Source of the DNA: Bryum argenteum
Taxonomy: Eukaryota; Streptophyta; Bryopsida; Bryales; Bryaceae
Assembly (NCBI GenBank): GCA_037043015.1
Contig: CM073326.1
Span: forward strand, 15,694,345 to 15,758,344
DNA: 64,000 bases
Reading direction: 5' to 3'
How positions within the stretch are numbered: the first letter of the stretch is position 1; each line of letters starts with the position of its first letter. Positions 26,391 to 38,656 of the stretch are shown here, piece after piece. Under the pieces are notes generated by a model. The model was not told the DNA's origin and did not search any database. It saw only the letters and a list, made by a program, of their open reading frames with translations. The position numbers and the translations under genes are program-made.

Positions 26391-26490
26391 GACCCGTTAA
26401 TGAGCACTCTCCCTTGACCCGTTAATGAGCACTCTCCCTCGACCCGTTATAGAGCACTCTCCCTCGATCCGTTATAGAGCACTCTCCCTT
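26391..26490 (+). repeat. Tandem repeat, four units of 25 bases
   Basis: The unit GACCCGTTAATGAGCACTCT plus CCCTT recurs four times with small changes (TTAATGAG becomes TTATAGAG in the last two units). Confidence 0.9.
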
Positions 26491-26617
26491 ATCCACCTGT
26501 TTCAAGAGTGACAATAGAAGCTTCATCTAGAGTAGCGCAACCCTCAACCCCTTGGGCTTTCTGCCTAAAAGCTACCTCTCCCTTCCTCTCATTCCGTGAT
26601 TACTTCACATAAACGTA

Positions 26618-26736
26618 CTAGAGAAGCCGCATTGTATTGCTGATTCGGCAGTATGGTGAGGTCACTGGCGAGCCCGTAGAGCGAGCCAGCTGGCCGAACC
26701 ATACTGCCAAATCGGCAATACACTGCCGCTTCTCTA
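26618..26736. mobile_element. Foldback element of 119 bp
   Basis: Arms of about 40 bases: CTAGAGAAGC... to GGCAGTATGGT on the left and ACCATACTGCC... to CTTCTCTAG on the right pair with a few mismatches and one small gap around a short loop. The following 80 bases contain further copies of the ATCGGCA/TGCCGAT word. Confidence 0.7.
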
Positions 26737-26740
26737 GCGT

Positions 26741-27561
26741 TAAAGAACCAGAATCGGCAAGGCTGGTCGGTTATGAACGGGCAAAATCGGCACCCCACCT
26801 CAACTGCCGATTCTGCCTAAAAGAAATCTTTATAAACTGGCCGAATGGGACATACGATCCTTTAACGTACTCACACTTGATTCTCCAGGCACAGTAACTA
26901 CTATGGTACAAATGTATCTTTCAATTGATAAAAAATACGTTAATTATTAAAAAGAATAAAAACAAGTAATCATGGCAACAGAGGAAAAGTGCGTGCCATT
27001 TAGCTTCCATTCTTGCTAAATGTGCCCCCTCATATTCAAACAATGTACCGTGGTCAGCATCGTACTTTTCGATGAGATTTTTTCAGTGCTTTTTCCCCTA
27101 AACAACAACACATAGTTCATCTTTCTACTTTGACGTACCTATACCCTACGTACTTCATTACTTCAATGCTTTCAGCCACATACCTCTCTTTCATCTACAA
27201 GTCACATTCCACAGATTCTCCAATTTTGCCATCACAAGTAAAAACTCACAGTGGAATCTTTGAAAAGTTTTGTCTCCAGTCACCTACAATGCACTCTTAC
27301 CATTTTTTATGACAATCAATACATCAAACGCACCTCCCTCCAACCACAGCATGTTCCCTCATTACAAATGAAATATCCAGAAGCTGCTAGAAGATAATCT
27401 CGCCATTGCAAGAAGCAATGTTCCAAGGAAAAGAAAAAAAGAAAAGCACAAAAGCAGTTGAAGCGTTGTAGTTCAAAAGCCATAACAATGACTTACTTAT
27501 CAAGCAAGAATCTACTCGAGTTTTAAAGCATACTCAAACCACACCATCGCTACCGAAGCAA
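26741..27561. other. Intergenic DNA without a supported gene
   Basis: AT-rich; only short frames without domains. It leads into the tandem duplication behind the ARF-family gene. Confidence 0.4.
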
Positions 27562-28025
27562 CTTGCTAAACAAGAACCTCGCCGTCAAAGACACGATAAA
27601 AAAGACTGCAATTTCTTGAGGACTAGAAAATGCTCATCGTCATTTGTTTCATGGAGGGTGGGTGAATGGGGCAACTCGAGTACACTCAGCACTAAGAAAA
27701 ACAAGCCGATCAGTGTGCACTGGAAAGAAAGAAAGAAGCTAAAAAATCAATAGAAAAGTAAGGATGATCAGAAATCAGGTGCTTTTCCAGAGAGCAGCAA
27801 CAACCAATCCATTTACTTAACAAGAACCTCACCTGCAAAGAGACTGCAAGTTTTGAGGAGTAGAAAATGCTTATCGTCATTTGTTTTATGTACAGCATCC
27901 ATGGAGGGTGGGTGAATGGGGCAACTCGAGTACACTCGGCTCTAAAAAGGGAAAAAAAGAACAAGCCGATCAGTGTGCACTGGAACTAGATAGAAGAAAA
28001 GTAGGAGTGGGTGAGGCAAGAAGAA

Positions 28026-29328
<1,303 letters not shown>

Positions 29329-29561
29329 GCCTCAATCACTGCTCCTCCCCACTATTACTGCACCACCCCACCAAATATTAACAAATCGCAATAGAATTAC
29401 GATAGAATCTTGTTAGATTGAATGTCAATCGTTGATAACTGGAGAAGCCCTAACCCTACAAGATCGCTAAGAGAGTTCAATCGGCACGACACAAATTGCC
29501 TTGTCGGTAACGAGATAGACGAGCAAATTGCAGATTCAGACACAGAGATTTCAAGGTCATT

Positions 29562-29566
<5 letters not shown>

Positions 29567-29616
<50 letters not shown>
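29567..29616 (+). repeat. CT microsatellite (25 units)
   Basis: Perfect CT run of 50 bases, read as GA in the orientation of the minus-strand ARF-family gene, whose ATG lies about 240 bases downstream. GA runs in this position are common in plant 5' UTRs and promoters, and may bind GAGA-factor-like BPC proteins; that role is inference. Confidence 0.95.
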
Positions 29617-29618
<2 letters not shown>

Positions 29619-29619
29619 G

Positions 29620-30340
29620 TTCGCTAAACTACAAAAGCCGTGACGGTCTTGCTGAAAAGTAGAAGGAGCAAGAATGCTTGCTCACAAACGCCGATTCAAT
29701 CCGCCCGCCCTCGATCTATCTACTAACGCCCAATCGCGATACGATGCAAGGGAGCACGAAACGAGGCGAGGTGAAAAGTGGCTCGAAAGCAGCATACATG
29801 AGGAAAGTGTGAAGGAAGGACTTGGACGACACTTCATCCGGTCCAGACCGCGTTCTAGAAGAGCAATGATGATTCAATTGGGGCAACGACGACGATGACA
29901 ACCATCTGTTTGTTTCCGGAAAGGACAGAGTGCGGAATTTCAAACCTACCGATTGAATCACGATACCCAAGTGGTGGCAATAGTGGTAACAAGGGAGGAG
30001 GTACAGCAACGTCGACGAAGGTTCGACGATGATGCTCCATTGATTTGCGCATCGATCGATTGTTACTATAAAAAAGCAAGCCAAAGGAACTGCTGCTGCA
30101 ATTGCTGCAATTCCAGAAATAATTTGTTGAATTGGCCGCCTCAGAAAAGCGGTACGCCGTCACTGGTGACGTAACGAGGAAGGCATGGGATGGGGAGAAG
30201 GGAAGGCGAGGTGGAAAGTGGGCTTTCAAAAGAAGTGTCAACAATCTCTGCCTCGATAAGGACGAGGGTTTTTTCCTCGTTGTATTGTTTTCAAAAAGCT
30301 GCGGGAAGTGGTTGAAGTTTGAAGACTTTGTCATTTTCGT
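29620..30340. other. Probable promoter region of the ARF-family gene and intergenic DNA
   Basis: No gene is supported. Purine/pyrimidine asymmetry gives long frames on both strands (for example 29855-30334 minus) without domains. Confidence 0.35.
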
Positions 30341-30344
30341 TTAA

Positions 30345-30706
30345 CCCTTAAACGCCCATGGGGTCCAAAACGGGCAGCCCAGAATTGGATCACAGCATCT
30401 TTTGGACTTGGGCATCATGAATAGTGCACTTTTTGAACTTGGGCATCATGAATGGACCAATCAATGATGAGCTTGCAACCTCCTACAAGGTTATGTACAA
30501 CCCCAACCTCGCTACCACAATCCTTTCAAAGCACAAAATCACTCATACAAATTGTGATTTGAATTATAAAATTTCACTTTTTGAATGCATTACAAGAAGG
30601 TGACCAGTTTGACATCAAAATATAAGTGAAAATTTGAGTACAGTGAGAGCTATAGAGAAGATTCTATTGGAAGGTGACCCCTCGGGTCACCTTGGGCTTT
30701 TAAGGG
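30345..30706 (+). mobile_element. TTAA-type dispersed repeat, best-preserved copy (362 bp)
   Basis: TTAA at 30341-30344 and 30707-30710. Ends CCCTTAAACGCCC and the reverse complement of the right end CCCTTAAAAGCCC are near-perfect inverted repeats. The interior matches 855-1196 and 3940-4286 in inverted orientation. Ends starting CCC at a TTAA site point to a piggyBac-related non-autonomous family. Confidence 0.85.
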
Positions 30707-30710
30707 TTAA

Positions 30711-31770
30711 AAGAGTTGTTTTCTTTTTTGTCATGTACGAGCGGATTTGAATGAATGAATATGAACATCAATTTCCAATTTTTTTGAAAGTGATAAAATG
30801 TTTTCAATTGGGTTGGAAGTGATAAAATGTTTGTTAGATCTACGTAGTACTATTTTGATCAATGTAGTCTTAAAGGTTGACCTCTTAACACTTTCTGCAA
30901 AAAAGTACTATAATTGAGACATAATAGACGGTGAATTATAGTATGATCAATTGTCAAACCATCCATGAAGTTGTGTTTTTTACTCCCGCTATAAAACTTA
31001 TCTTGGAAATTCCTTTCTAAGATCACTTCTCTAAAATTAATAGTGAATTCATTTTTGGAGTCACTTCAGATCTTACTCAACCACAACCCTATTGAGTTTG
31101 TTTCAGTGAGTAATTAGTTTGTGCATCACAATTGACTTTGTTACTCCGTGTATTTCTTTTGTGGCTCTAATTTAAGTGACTCATTGAATTTTCTTTGTAG
31201 CTCCTAAAAGCTCAATTCCTCAGTCCTTGCATAGACTTTGTGCCACAAAATCTTGAGTAGTGGGAGCTCTGTCCTACCAAAAACTTGACAACTCTTTATA
31301 CCAATGGGGTAGGGTTTTGCAAAATGTTAGTTTTTTGCAACGTTTTACTATCATTTTTAATTTATGATAGTTGAGTGGTTTCTTGGGTCATGTTGGCATT
31401 GTTCCTTTGCCACGCGGAATTTGAGCCAAGTGAAGTTTCAAGTTTTTTGAGTTTCTTGCGAGACAACATGACTTTACACTTAATAGCTCAGTTGTGTGGA
31501 CTCCCATATTCATATTATTGTCAATTATCTTGTCTTGTTCTGATGAATGTAGGTTCTTTATGATATATTGCCCTTCTTCAAAATTTTCCTCAAGGTGTTG
31601 GTATATAGGATCGTCATGATTGCTTCTCCTCCCCAGGCGGCACTTTCATATTTATTTATTAATTCTGTAAATGAAACTCTCCTATTTATTTAGTGAAGAT
31701 GGTTACAATGACGACCATTTAAGCAAGCACCTCAAACAATGAGTCTGAGTGCATTCTTTATAGAGACGGT
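30711..31770. other. AT-rich intergenic DNA, no gene seen
   Basis: Only short frames without domain or splice support. Confidence 0.4.
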
Positions 31771-32247
31771 GAGAAGCACATCGCATCAAAAAGAATCTTA
31801 CTAAAAAATGGAGCAATCTAGTTCCACATCCAACGTGCACAATCAAAGGCAACCGGCCTCGTAAATGCTGCTATTCACTAATAGAAAATCGTACTCAAAG
31901 TGACATTCGTAATGACTTTTCTATGATGATACATAGTGTGTGTTTTCTCATTGTACTTTTAATGACATGAAGATAAAGTGTTAAATCTATCACTCTTCCT
32001 TAAATTTTGTACTAGTCTATTAGGCTATATTATGCTTATTACAATCAAAAATAAATTTAAGAAATAGTAACAAAGTTAAAAAATTATTTCGATATGATCA
32101 AAAACACATTTAAAGCAGGCACTTTGTGTCGTTAAGGACAAGTCATTACGCACGTCACTCTTAGTGCCATTTTCTACTAATCACTGTTGACCGCATATAA
32201 ATTTGTAAAGACTAATGAACAAGTTGCGAATGACCATTAACACATCC
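31771..32247 (+). repeat. Duplicated block, copy A (contains a CACTA-ended MITE)
   Basis: The block from AAAGAATCTTACTAAAAAATG to GAACAAGTTGCGAATGACC is repeated at about 33897-34525. Within it, 31886-32183 is an element with imperfect inverted ends CACTAATAGAAAATCGTACT and a matching right end reading AGTGCCATTTTCTACTAATC. Confidence 0.8.
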
Positions 32248-32298
32248 TTTAACGCATCCTTTAACACATCCTTTAACACATCCTTTAACACATCCTTC
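32238..32298 (+). repeat. Tandem repeat, five units of 12 bases
   Basis: TTTAACACATCC recurs five times, once with G for A, directly after duplicated block A. Confidence 0.9.
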
Positions 32299-32330
32299 TG
32301 CTCAATTTGCCAGAATAGCGACACTATGCA

Positions 32331-33465
32331 TCCTCTTCACTTGTAAACTTCTGCACAACGAATTGGAATAAGCAGTATTCAATCGGAGTACTCTAAACAT
32401 AATCATTTACACTATGAATTCACAAAAATACTCTCTGGACAATCAATTGGAATAAAAAGGACTCAATCACAATACTGTAAACAAGATCATTTATAGTATG
32501 GATTTTAGGGAAAATACATTCTCTGAAATATGAAAATGTACAACTGCTGCTTGGAGCTCGAGGTCATCTTGAAAAATTGAATTCAAGATAAGATTTTCAT
32601 GAGTGTCAGTAGGCTCTTCAAGAACAATTCCATAGCCGAGACTCTCGCTCGCCGCATAGCCATTGATATGCCCGCCATTCTCCATGGCTGCGTGGATAAC
32701 ACATGTGCATTGAAGAGTAGTATTGCGCTTCAAGGCAGCTAATTTCAAGGGCTTCTGGTGCACGTCTGTAGCAAAAAGGCCAACTCTTAAAACGTCTTAC
32801 CGCCTCAGGTAGTGAAGAGTCGACTCTACTTTACTTGAAAATATACGACATTTTACCAAAAATATTCTCAAATTCTTTAAATTTTGAAAATTTACCTAAC
32901 TCACCCTCCGCAAAACCAACCCCACGCTCTCCCGTCCACAAAATATGCATCTTCACCCGTAAACTTCTACACAATCAATTGCAATGAGTTAGGCTCAATC
33001 AAAGTACTGTGAACATGATCATTTACACTATGGATTTCAAGGAAATATCTTCTGCACAACCAATTAGAATAAGTTGGGCTCAATGGAAGTATTGTAAACA
33101 TGATGATTTACACAATGGATTTCGAGGAAATACCTTCTCCAAAAAATGAAGATGTGCAACTATTGCTTGCAGTACGAGGCCACCTTAGAAAATTGAATTT
33201 AAGATATGGTCTTAATGGGCTTCAATAGGCTCTTCAAAGAGAATTTGAAGGTCACCCCATAGCGGAGACTTTCGCTCGTGGCATAGCCATTGATATGCCC
33301 GCCATTCTCGATGGCTGCGTGGATGAGATATGTACATTCCAGAGGACTGTTGCGCTTCAAGGCAGCTATTTTCAAGGGCTTCTCGTGCACACATGTAGCG
33401 GCAGCGCAACCCTTAGATCGTCCTACCGCCCCAGGTAGTCAAGAGCCGACTCTACTTTATATAAA
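32331..33465 (-). pseudogene. Tandemly duplicated coding-like fragment, unidentified
   Basis: Two direct copies, about 32331-32830 and 32945-33465. On the minus strand each holds a similar frame (32763-32491 and 33390-33199) that opens with GTG rather than ATG and shares the cores KPLK(L/I)AALKRN and ENGGHINGYA. The upstream copy keeps about 90 codons to a stop. The other copy loses the matching frame after about 50 codons through a small insertion and frame change. A pyrimidine tract and AG stand before the frame in the upstream copy, so it may be an exon remnant. I do not recognise the protein. Confidence 0.45.
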
Positions 33466-33896
33466 AGTACATGTCTCCTTGTTGTAGAACTTCAAACCGG
33501 GCTCCTCCACCTTCTGCTTCACCAGCGACTGTCGTGGCCTCGTCCTCTGTTGTGACCGTCTCCGTCACCGTGCATGTAGCCTTCACGACAACCTTCTTCT
33601 TCCTCTGTGCCACAAACCGCGCTTCCTTCCTTCAAAGTGGCGATTCCACCTTCGTTGCATGCCTCGCCGCCACCGCTTGTGCTGAAGTTGCTCAGCTGTT
33701 CAAGTTGCGATCGTCACCGCAAGTATACTATAATTGAGTTCCGGTACACCAAAGTCAAGTTCTAGAGCTCTAAAGTCGAGTTTCAGTACACTAGTTGAGT
33801 TACTGCAATTTCATCTAGCAACCTGACTTAGGGTAATCTAGGAAGTCCAGACTACTGCCTCGGTAAATGATTACTTAAATACCCGGTTAACAACAA

Positions 33897-34525
33897 CATC
33901 ACATCGAAAAGAATCTCTCTAAAAAATGAAGCAATCTAGTTCGACATCCAACGCGCAATCAAATTCAACCGGCCTCATAAATGCTGCTATTCACTAGTAG
34001 AAAATGGTACTCAAAGTGACATTCATAATGGCTTGTTTATAATGATACAAAGTGTGTGTTTAGGTTGTGCTTTTAATTTTTTTTACTGGTGTAGTAGGCT
34101 ACAATGTGCTTATTACAAACAAATTAAATTTAAGAGAAAGTAACAAAGTCAACAAATTCTTTTGATGTCATTAAAAACACATTTGAAACATGTGATTCTA
34201 GGACAATTTAATACACACGTCGCTTTTAGTGCCATTTTCTACTAGTCATTGTTGACCGCATATGAATTTGTAAACACTACACTAAATTTGATAATTAGTG
34301 TTAGATTATTATAAGATTTGAAAATGCTATAAGTTTTTACTTTTGCTTAAATATTTTTACCAAGAGCATTGATTCTGATACTATATAAGGACCCCCATCT
34401 TGGCCAATATAGTGGGTAAAATTATTGAACAACAGTAAAAACTTATAACATGTTTATGTAAATTAGTGTATCTAACACTAATTATCAAATTTAGTGTAAT
34501 GAACAAGTTGCAAATGACCATTAAA
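33897..34525 (+). repeat. Duplicated block, copy B
   Basis: Matches 31771-32247, including the element with ends CACTAGTAGAAAATGG (33996-34251, right end GTGCCATTTTCTACTAGTC). Differs from copy A by a 217-base insertion at 34280-34496. Confidence 0.8.
34280..34496. mobile_element. Foldback MITE with TA target duplication (217 bp)
   Basis: Starts CACTAAATTTGATAATTAGT and ends with the exact inverted sequence. TA stands at 34278-34279 and 34497-34498. The paralogous site near 32208-32212 (GACTAATGAACAAG) has a single TA and no insert, which gives the empty site. Confidence 0.9.
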
Positions 34526-34529
34526 ATTT

Positions 34530-35128
34530 GGAAGTACAAGTTACGAGTGACCATTAAAGTACAACGATCAACTAGAAAGTCAACCAAACTTACCGAGCTC
34601 TGTATTCACTTCCAAATTTAGAACGATGGACGAAAACGAATCCGTCCGCCCAAGCATACCTTCGTCCGTCGGTCGTGGGAGTTATCCAGTCTACGGCGTT
34701 CCCAAGGCAACACCTCGTCACCAATCCCATGGGAAGCAAAGGAATACTCTTTCCTTGCCTCTTTCCTTCTCTTTTCTCGTTTTTCCATCCGATTTTGACC
34801 ACCTCCTCGTTGCCCTTTCCAGGGTTTCGTCTCTTCCCATCCTCATTTGCAACTCAATTTCGCTATTCCCACTTTCACATTACAATTTGAGCTTTTGAAT
34901 TTCAACAAATCAATCACAGCAATTTTCGAATATGGTTCATGTTCGCTGTCGATGCCCGATTTCGCTGATGATGCCCGATTTCATGCGTGCACAATGAAAT
35001 CGATACTGGGTCGGTCTCCGATGGCGGAAATGAACAGGTTAGGTTTGGATCGGGCCAATTAGGGTTACGTAACATGGAGGTGAAGCTTTTAGTGTAGAGA
35101 AATTGGGGTTGATCGATTCGCCATAGCC
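34530..35128. other. Upstream region and 5' leader of the F-box gene
   Basis: No other gene is supported. Composition becomes more balanced from about 34600. Confidence 0.4.
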
Positions 35129-35893
35129 ATGCCTGAAGTGGTATCTTGTCCGAATGAGGTACTAAAAGTGGTGTTTCCACTTTTAAGCGGTTCCGATTTA
35201 GCATCGTGCATGCGCGTATCCAAGCAATGGCAGCAGCTCTCCCGAGACGATTACCTCTGGAAGAGGCTGTGCGCGCAGAAATGGCCATCAACATGCCAAA
35301 TCTCTTCAATCGGGGAGTCTCGAGGCTACTACAAGCTATTCACTTCCTCAATAAGGAAACAAGGGAAGCGGCCGATGCCAGCACCGAAGCTGTCCTTCAA
35401 TGACCTCGAGTTTTATGTCGACATATGGGTGGGCTCAACCTCAGTGTACTCAGCCGTAGTCCCCGGCCCTGTTGTCCGATCCCGCATCTACAGACCTCCA
35501 GTTGGAATCTGCGAGGCTATGCAAATGCATTTGGCGTCCCAGACTTACAAGATGACGATTCCCGTGCAGAAAGGGTTTGAGATTTGTTTCAGTGAAGATG
35601 TTCATGTCTCTTTGCTTGTCCGGAGACTCGATGATGAGAGGGTAGCGTGTATCATTGATAAGTATGGGTTTGATTATGTCGATGGGCCGGGATACCGTGC
35701 ACATGCTTATGATTATCTCCAAATCTCCCCGTTGTTTCCGTTTGTTTCCGAGATTCGGGCTTGGCTTGCGCTTCTGCTCGTCGATGGGAAAGCGGGGTCA
35801 TTGGAAGTGTTTGGGATTGAAGTCGATTTTACTGATGCTGCCAACAGCGACACTGAAGTCCTTTGCTTGTTCGAAATCCTGGACTGGAAGTAG
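35129..35893 (+). CDS. F-box protein
   Basis: Single exon, 254 residues, ATG at 35129 and TAG at 35891-35893. F-box proteins are the substrate-binding part of SCF ubiquitin ligases and contact SKP1 through the F-box. The F-box is at residues 5-50: it starts CPNEVLKVVFPLLSGSDLAS, keeps the hydrophobic spacing and the CMRVSKQWQQL and YLWKRLCAQKW blocks, so it looks functional. The C-terminal 200 residues carry no Kelch, LRR or WD repeats. The overall length and the layout resemble the small plant F-box group of Arabidopsis At5g39250, from memory; the target is unknown. The absence of introns fits that group. Confidence 0.88.
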   Translation: MPEVVSCPNEVLKVVFPLLSGSDLASCMRVSKQWQQLSRDDYLWKRLCAQKWPSTCQISSIGESRGYYKLFTSSIRKQGKRPMPAPKLSFNDLEFYVDIWVGSTSVYSAVVPGPVVRSRIYRPPVGICEAMQMHLASQTYKMTIPVQKGFEICFSEDVHVSLLVRRLDDERVACIIDKYGFDYVDGPGYRAHAYDYLQISPLFPFVSEIRAWLALLLVDGKAGSLEVFGIEVDFTDAANSDTEVLCLFEILDWK

Positions 35894-38656
35894 CTTCTCA
35901 CCATTCTGACCAAGATGATCGCAAGTGGAGTTTACGAGTTTACAAAAGCTGGAGGTGATCTTGGACTCCCATTCAATAAGAGATTGGCATCACGAGATGG
36001 TTGTATATCAATTAATCGAAGTTACGAACTGTATATATTTATGGGGTAATCAAGCCCGTGCAAAGCAGTCTGAGGATGCTGAGAAAGCTCGATTTGTGCT
36101 GGTGAGAGTCTAAACCCTGTTTTTCTATTTTTCAATGGCTCCATATTCGGAGCTTTTCGGACACTCTTTGAGTCGAAGAGATTCGTTTTGTGCACAATAT
36201 TGAGCTATGCAACAGTGGTTACGTTCTGAATGATTCGTTTGCTGGGTCTTAACCTAAAGTCGATCCTTCCTGAAAAGAATGTGCAAATTTTGATTATGAG
36301 AATTTCAACCGTAGGATCTTGTTCAAAACTGACCAACTAGTCTACCTACATAGTTCTGTAACATTTGACTTTAAGATATAGTCAGTGAAGTACCTGTAAA
36401 AACGGCATTTCTGCTTGGAGTCAAAATGACTCAAATCGGGTCACTTCGACTGTAGGTGCTATTGGATTGCTAGTACATTGCTTCTTTTGATTCTTTTGCT
36501 ACTGAATTGATATGTTCGAGGTCTTGTGTTCATTTGATACAAATGTTTGTTTCAGGATTGCAAGGTTGGTCAGAAGAAACGAAACAAATTCGGCAGCGAT
36601 GAAGAAGATTGCTCGCACCAGCTTCGTGTCGGTAATCGATTCACCAAGCTTCTTGTTGAGTGATATCGCCAGTCCATTTGTGATATTAATACGTGAGGCT
36701 TTGAATTTTAAGGAGCCCTGAATTGTACGTTACATAGGATGACAGTCTTTTCTAATAAGATTAGAGACGTCCTGTTGTATTAGAAATATGTACATAAGTC
36801 AATTGTTGAAACTGTGCAATATGATAATGTTGATACATCTCAAGCAGACGTGTTTTGTTTCAATGCATCTCGACATGCTTTTCCCTGCATTGTTGCAAAA
36901 GCAAGACTTTGTGTTGAACGTATGGCATTCATTTCGATACCTTGCTATGATTGATTTGAACTCTATCTGTACATTGTTTCCATTGTAAGGGCTCCCATAA
37001 GCATGAACAGGCTATCGTTATGAATATTGGGGGAGATACGGTAATGATTTTTATGCTTAAAACGCACTTTGTATGAATGATGTGGATGTTTTCTGAATTT
37101 CAAGTCTGCAAATTGATTCGTCATCATAAAAGTTTTAAATCATTGATCTAATTATTGAAATGTGGACATTCAAAATGTGTTTTGTTGAATTGATGGGCAC
37201 GAAAAGTGAGTGATTTGAACAATGGGCAGTATATATCTTTAGAGGTATGATTGTTTTATGCATACAGATTTGTCATTGACCTCACTCTAAAGAAAATGAT
37301 CTCCAACATAATACATGATTGAATAGTCCTTTAAGGGTTCTTTATTTCTTTCAAGGACTCTTGTATATCTTCATCTTTTTGAGTAATTGTAAAGTGTTGT
37401 TTTTAAGTCACTGAATATGTGTTGTTTTAAAGTCACTAAATATGTGTATGAAATTAAATTGATAATTTGTCAATGTGATTTTTTGAAACTTTGCTTTTAA
37501 TATTTTCCACTGAAAATCTCATGAGAAATCTTCAAATTTTGAGTTTTTATTCAGAGGATGACCAAATTTAGATGTGTGTAGATGTTTGGGGATATATGAG
37601 ACTAAGGGTTTGGCCGCACCTGATTTTAGCAAAGAACTAACAAAAAAAAAGTCAACTCCTAAAAGCCGAAGGGGTTTGGAGAGAAATTTAGATGTGTCAC
37701 AAAATATGCATTTCATTACCGTGATAACTCACGAAACAAAATAATCACTCATGGCACGTCCAAGATATCAATTGCCACTTGCCCCTACCACTACTTTTCC
37801 ACCTTACCCACACTCAAAAGAAGTCTTCCCCAGTCATCAATATTCCTCTTATACAATCTTGTTAGCTTTAGACTTGTTGGATAGGCTCACATGTCAACCT
37901 CTCAATTGTGATTGGTTATCTGATCTAATATTACAATGATTTTGAACTTGATTGTATTCGAGTTGATAGATTTTACTATAGTACACATGAAAGAACTTAT
38001 TCACAACCACCAATTCCGCCCATGACAAGTGACAATGCTCTTGGAACCCTACTTTGACTTGAACGCAAATACCAAAAGAAACATCTCAGTGAGTTTCGGC
38101 CTGAAAGCGTTCATCCTCAACTCATCCTCCAAAACGAACCACCAGAATCTTGGTTCTTCCCCCCAAATCCAAGGAATCTCATGCAAATGGAGAGAATGTT
38201 CCGATCGTATGCCGATCGCTGTTTCTTCGATTCCCATGCAGAGTCCCTTGGAGTCACGATCTCCAGACCTTTTCTCTTTCAAACTGTCTTTAGCTATTTC
38301 TGGTACATTCTCCCTCCAAAACAAATCTCCATCTCCCCTTGCTCTTCGGCGCGACTCCTGATCACGCACTCAGAAGCTTCTTCTACCGCCGCTCCACTAG
38401 TCCACTTCCCTTTCTCACATGAGACAAAACCTCCATCTCCTCAATCCCATACAGTACCCCTCCTCACAATAACTGATCACATTCTCGCGCAGTAATACTT
38501 CTTTGCGCAAACATTCCTTTCGGCAAGATTGTGGGTTGTTTGAAGCATCGAGGAGATGATCGTGAGGGTGTGATTTAATGGGGTAGTGGTGAGAGGGATC
38601 TATTAGGTTGAAGGTGGTGTGATCGAGCCTGGTTGGGCTAAGAGTTTGAAGGAGCA
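35894..38656. other. Long region between the F-box and NPG-like genes
   Basis: Begins with the probable F-box 3' UTR. A piece near 36298-36360 (TTTCAACCGTAGGATCTTG) recurs near 1295-1320 inside a TTAA element. The last 600 bases, with a C/T-rich top strand, are likely promoter and leader of the next gene. No gene is supported between. Confidence 0.4.

Noticed and set aside
33471..33737. 88-codon plus-strand frame rich in Ser/Thr/Val
   Set aside because: Lies at the edge of a duplicated fragment and has no homologous frame in the other copy.
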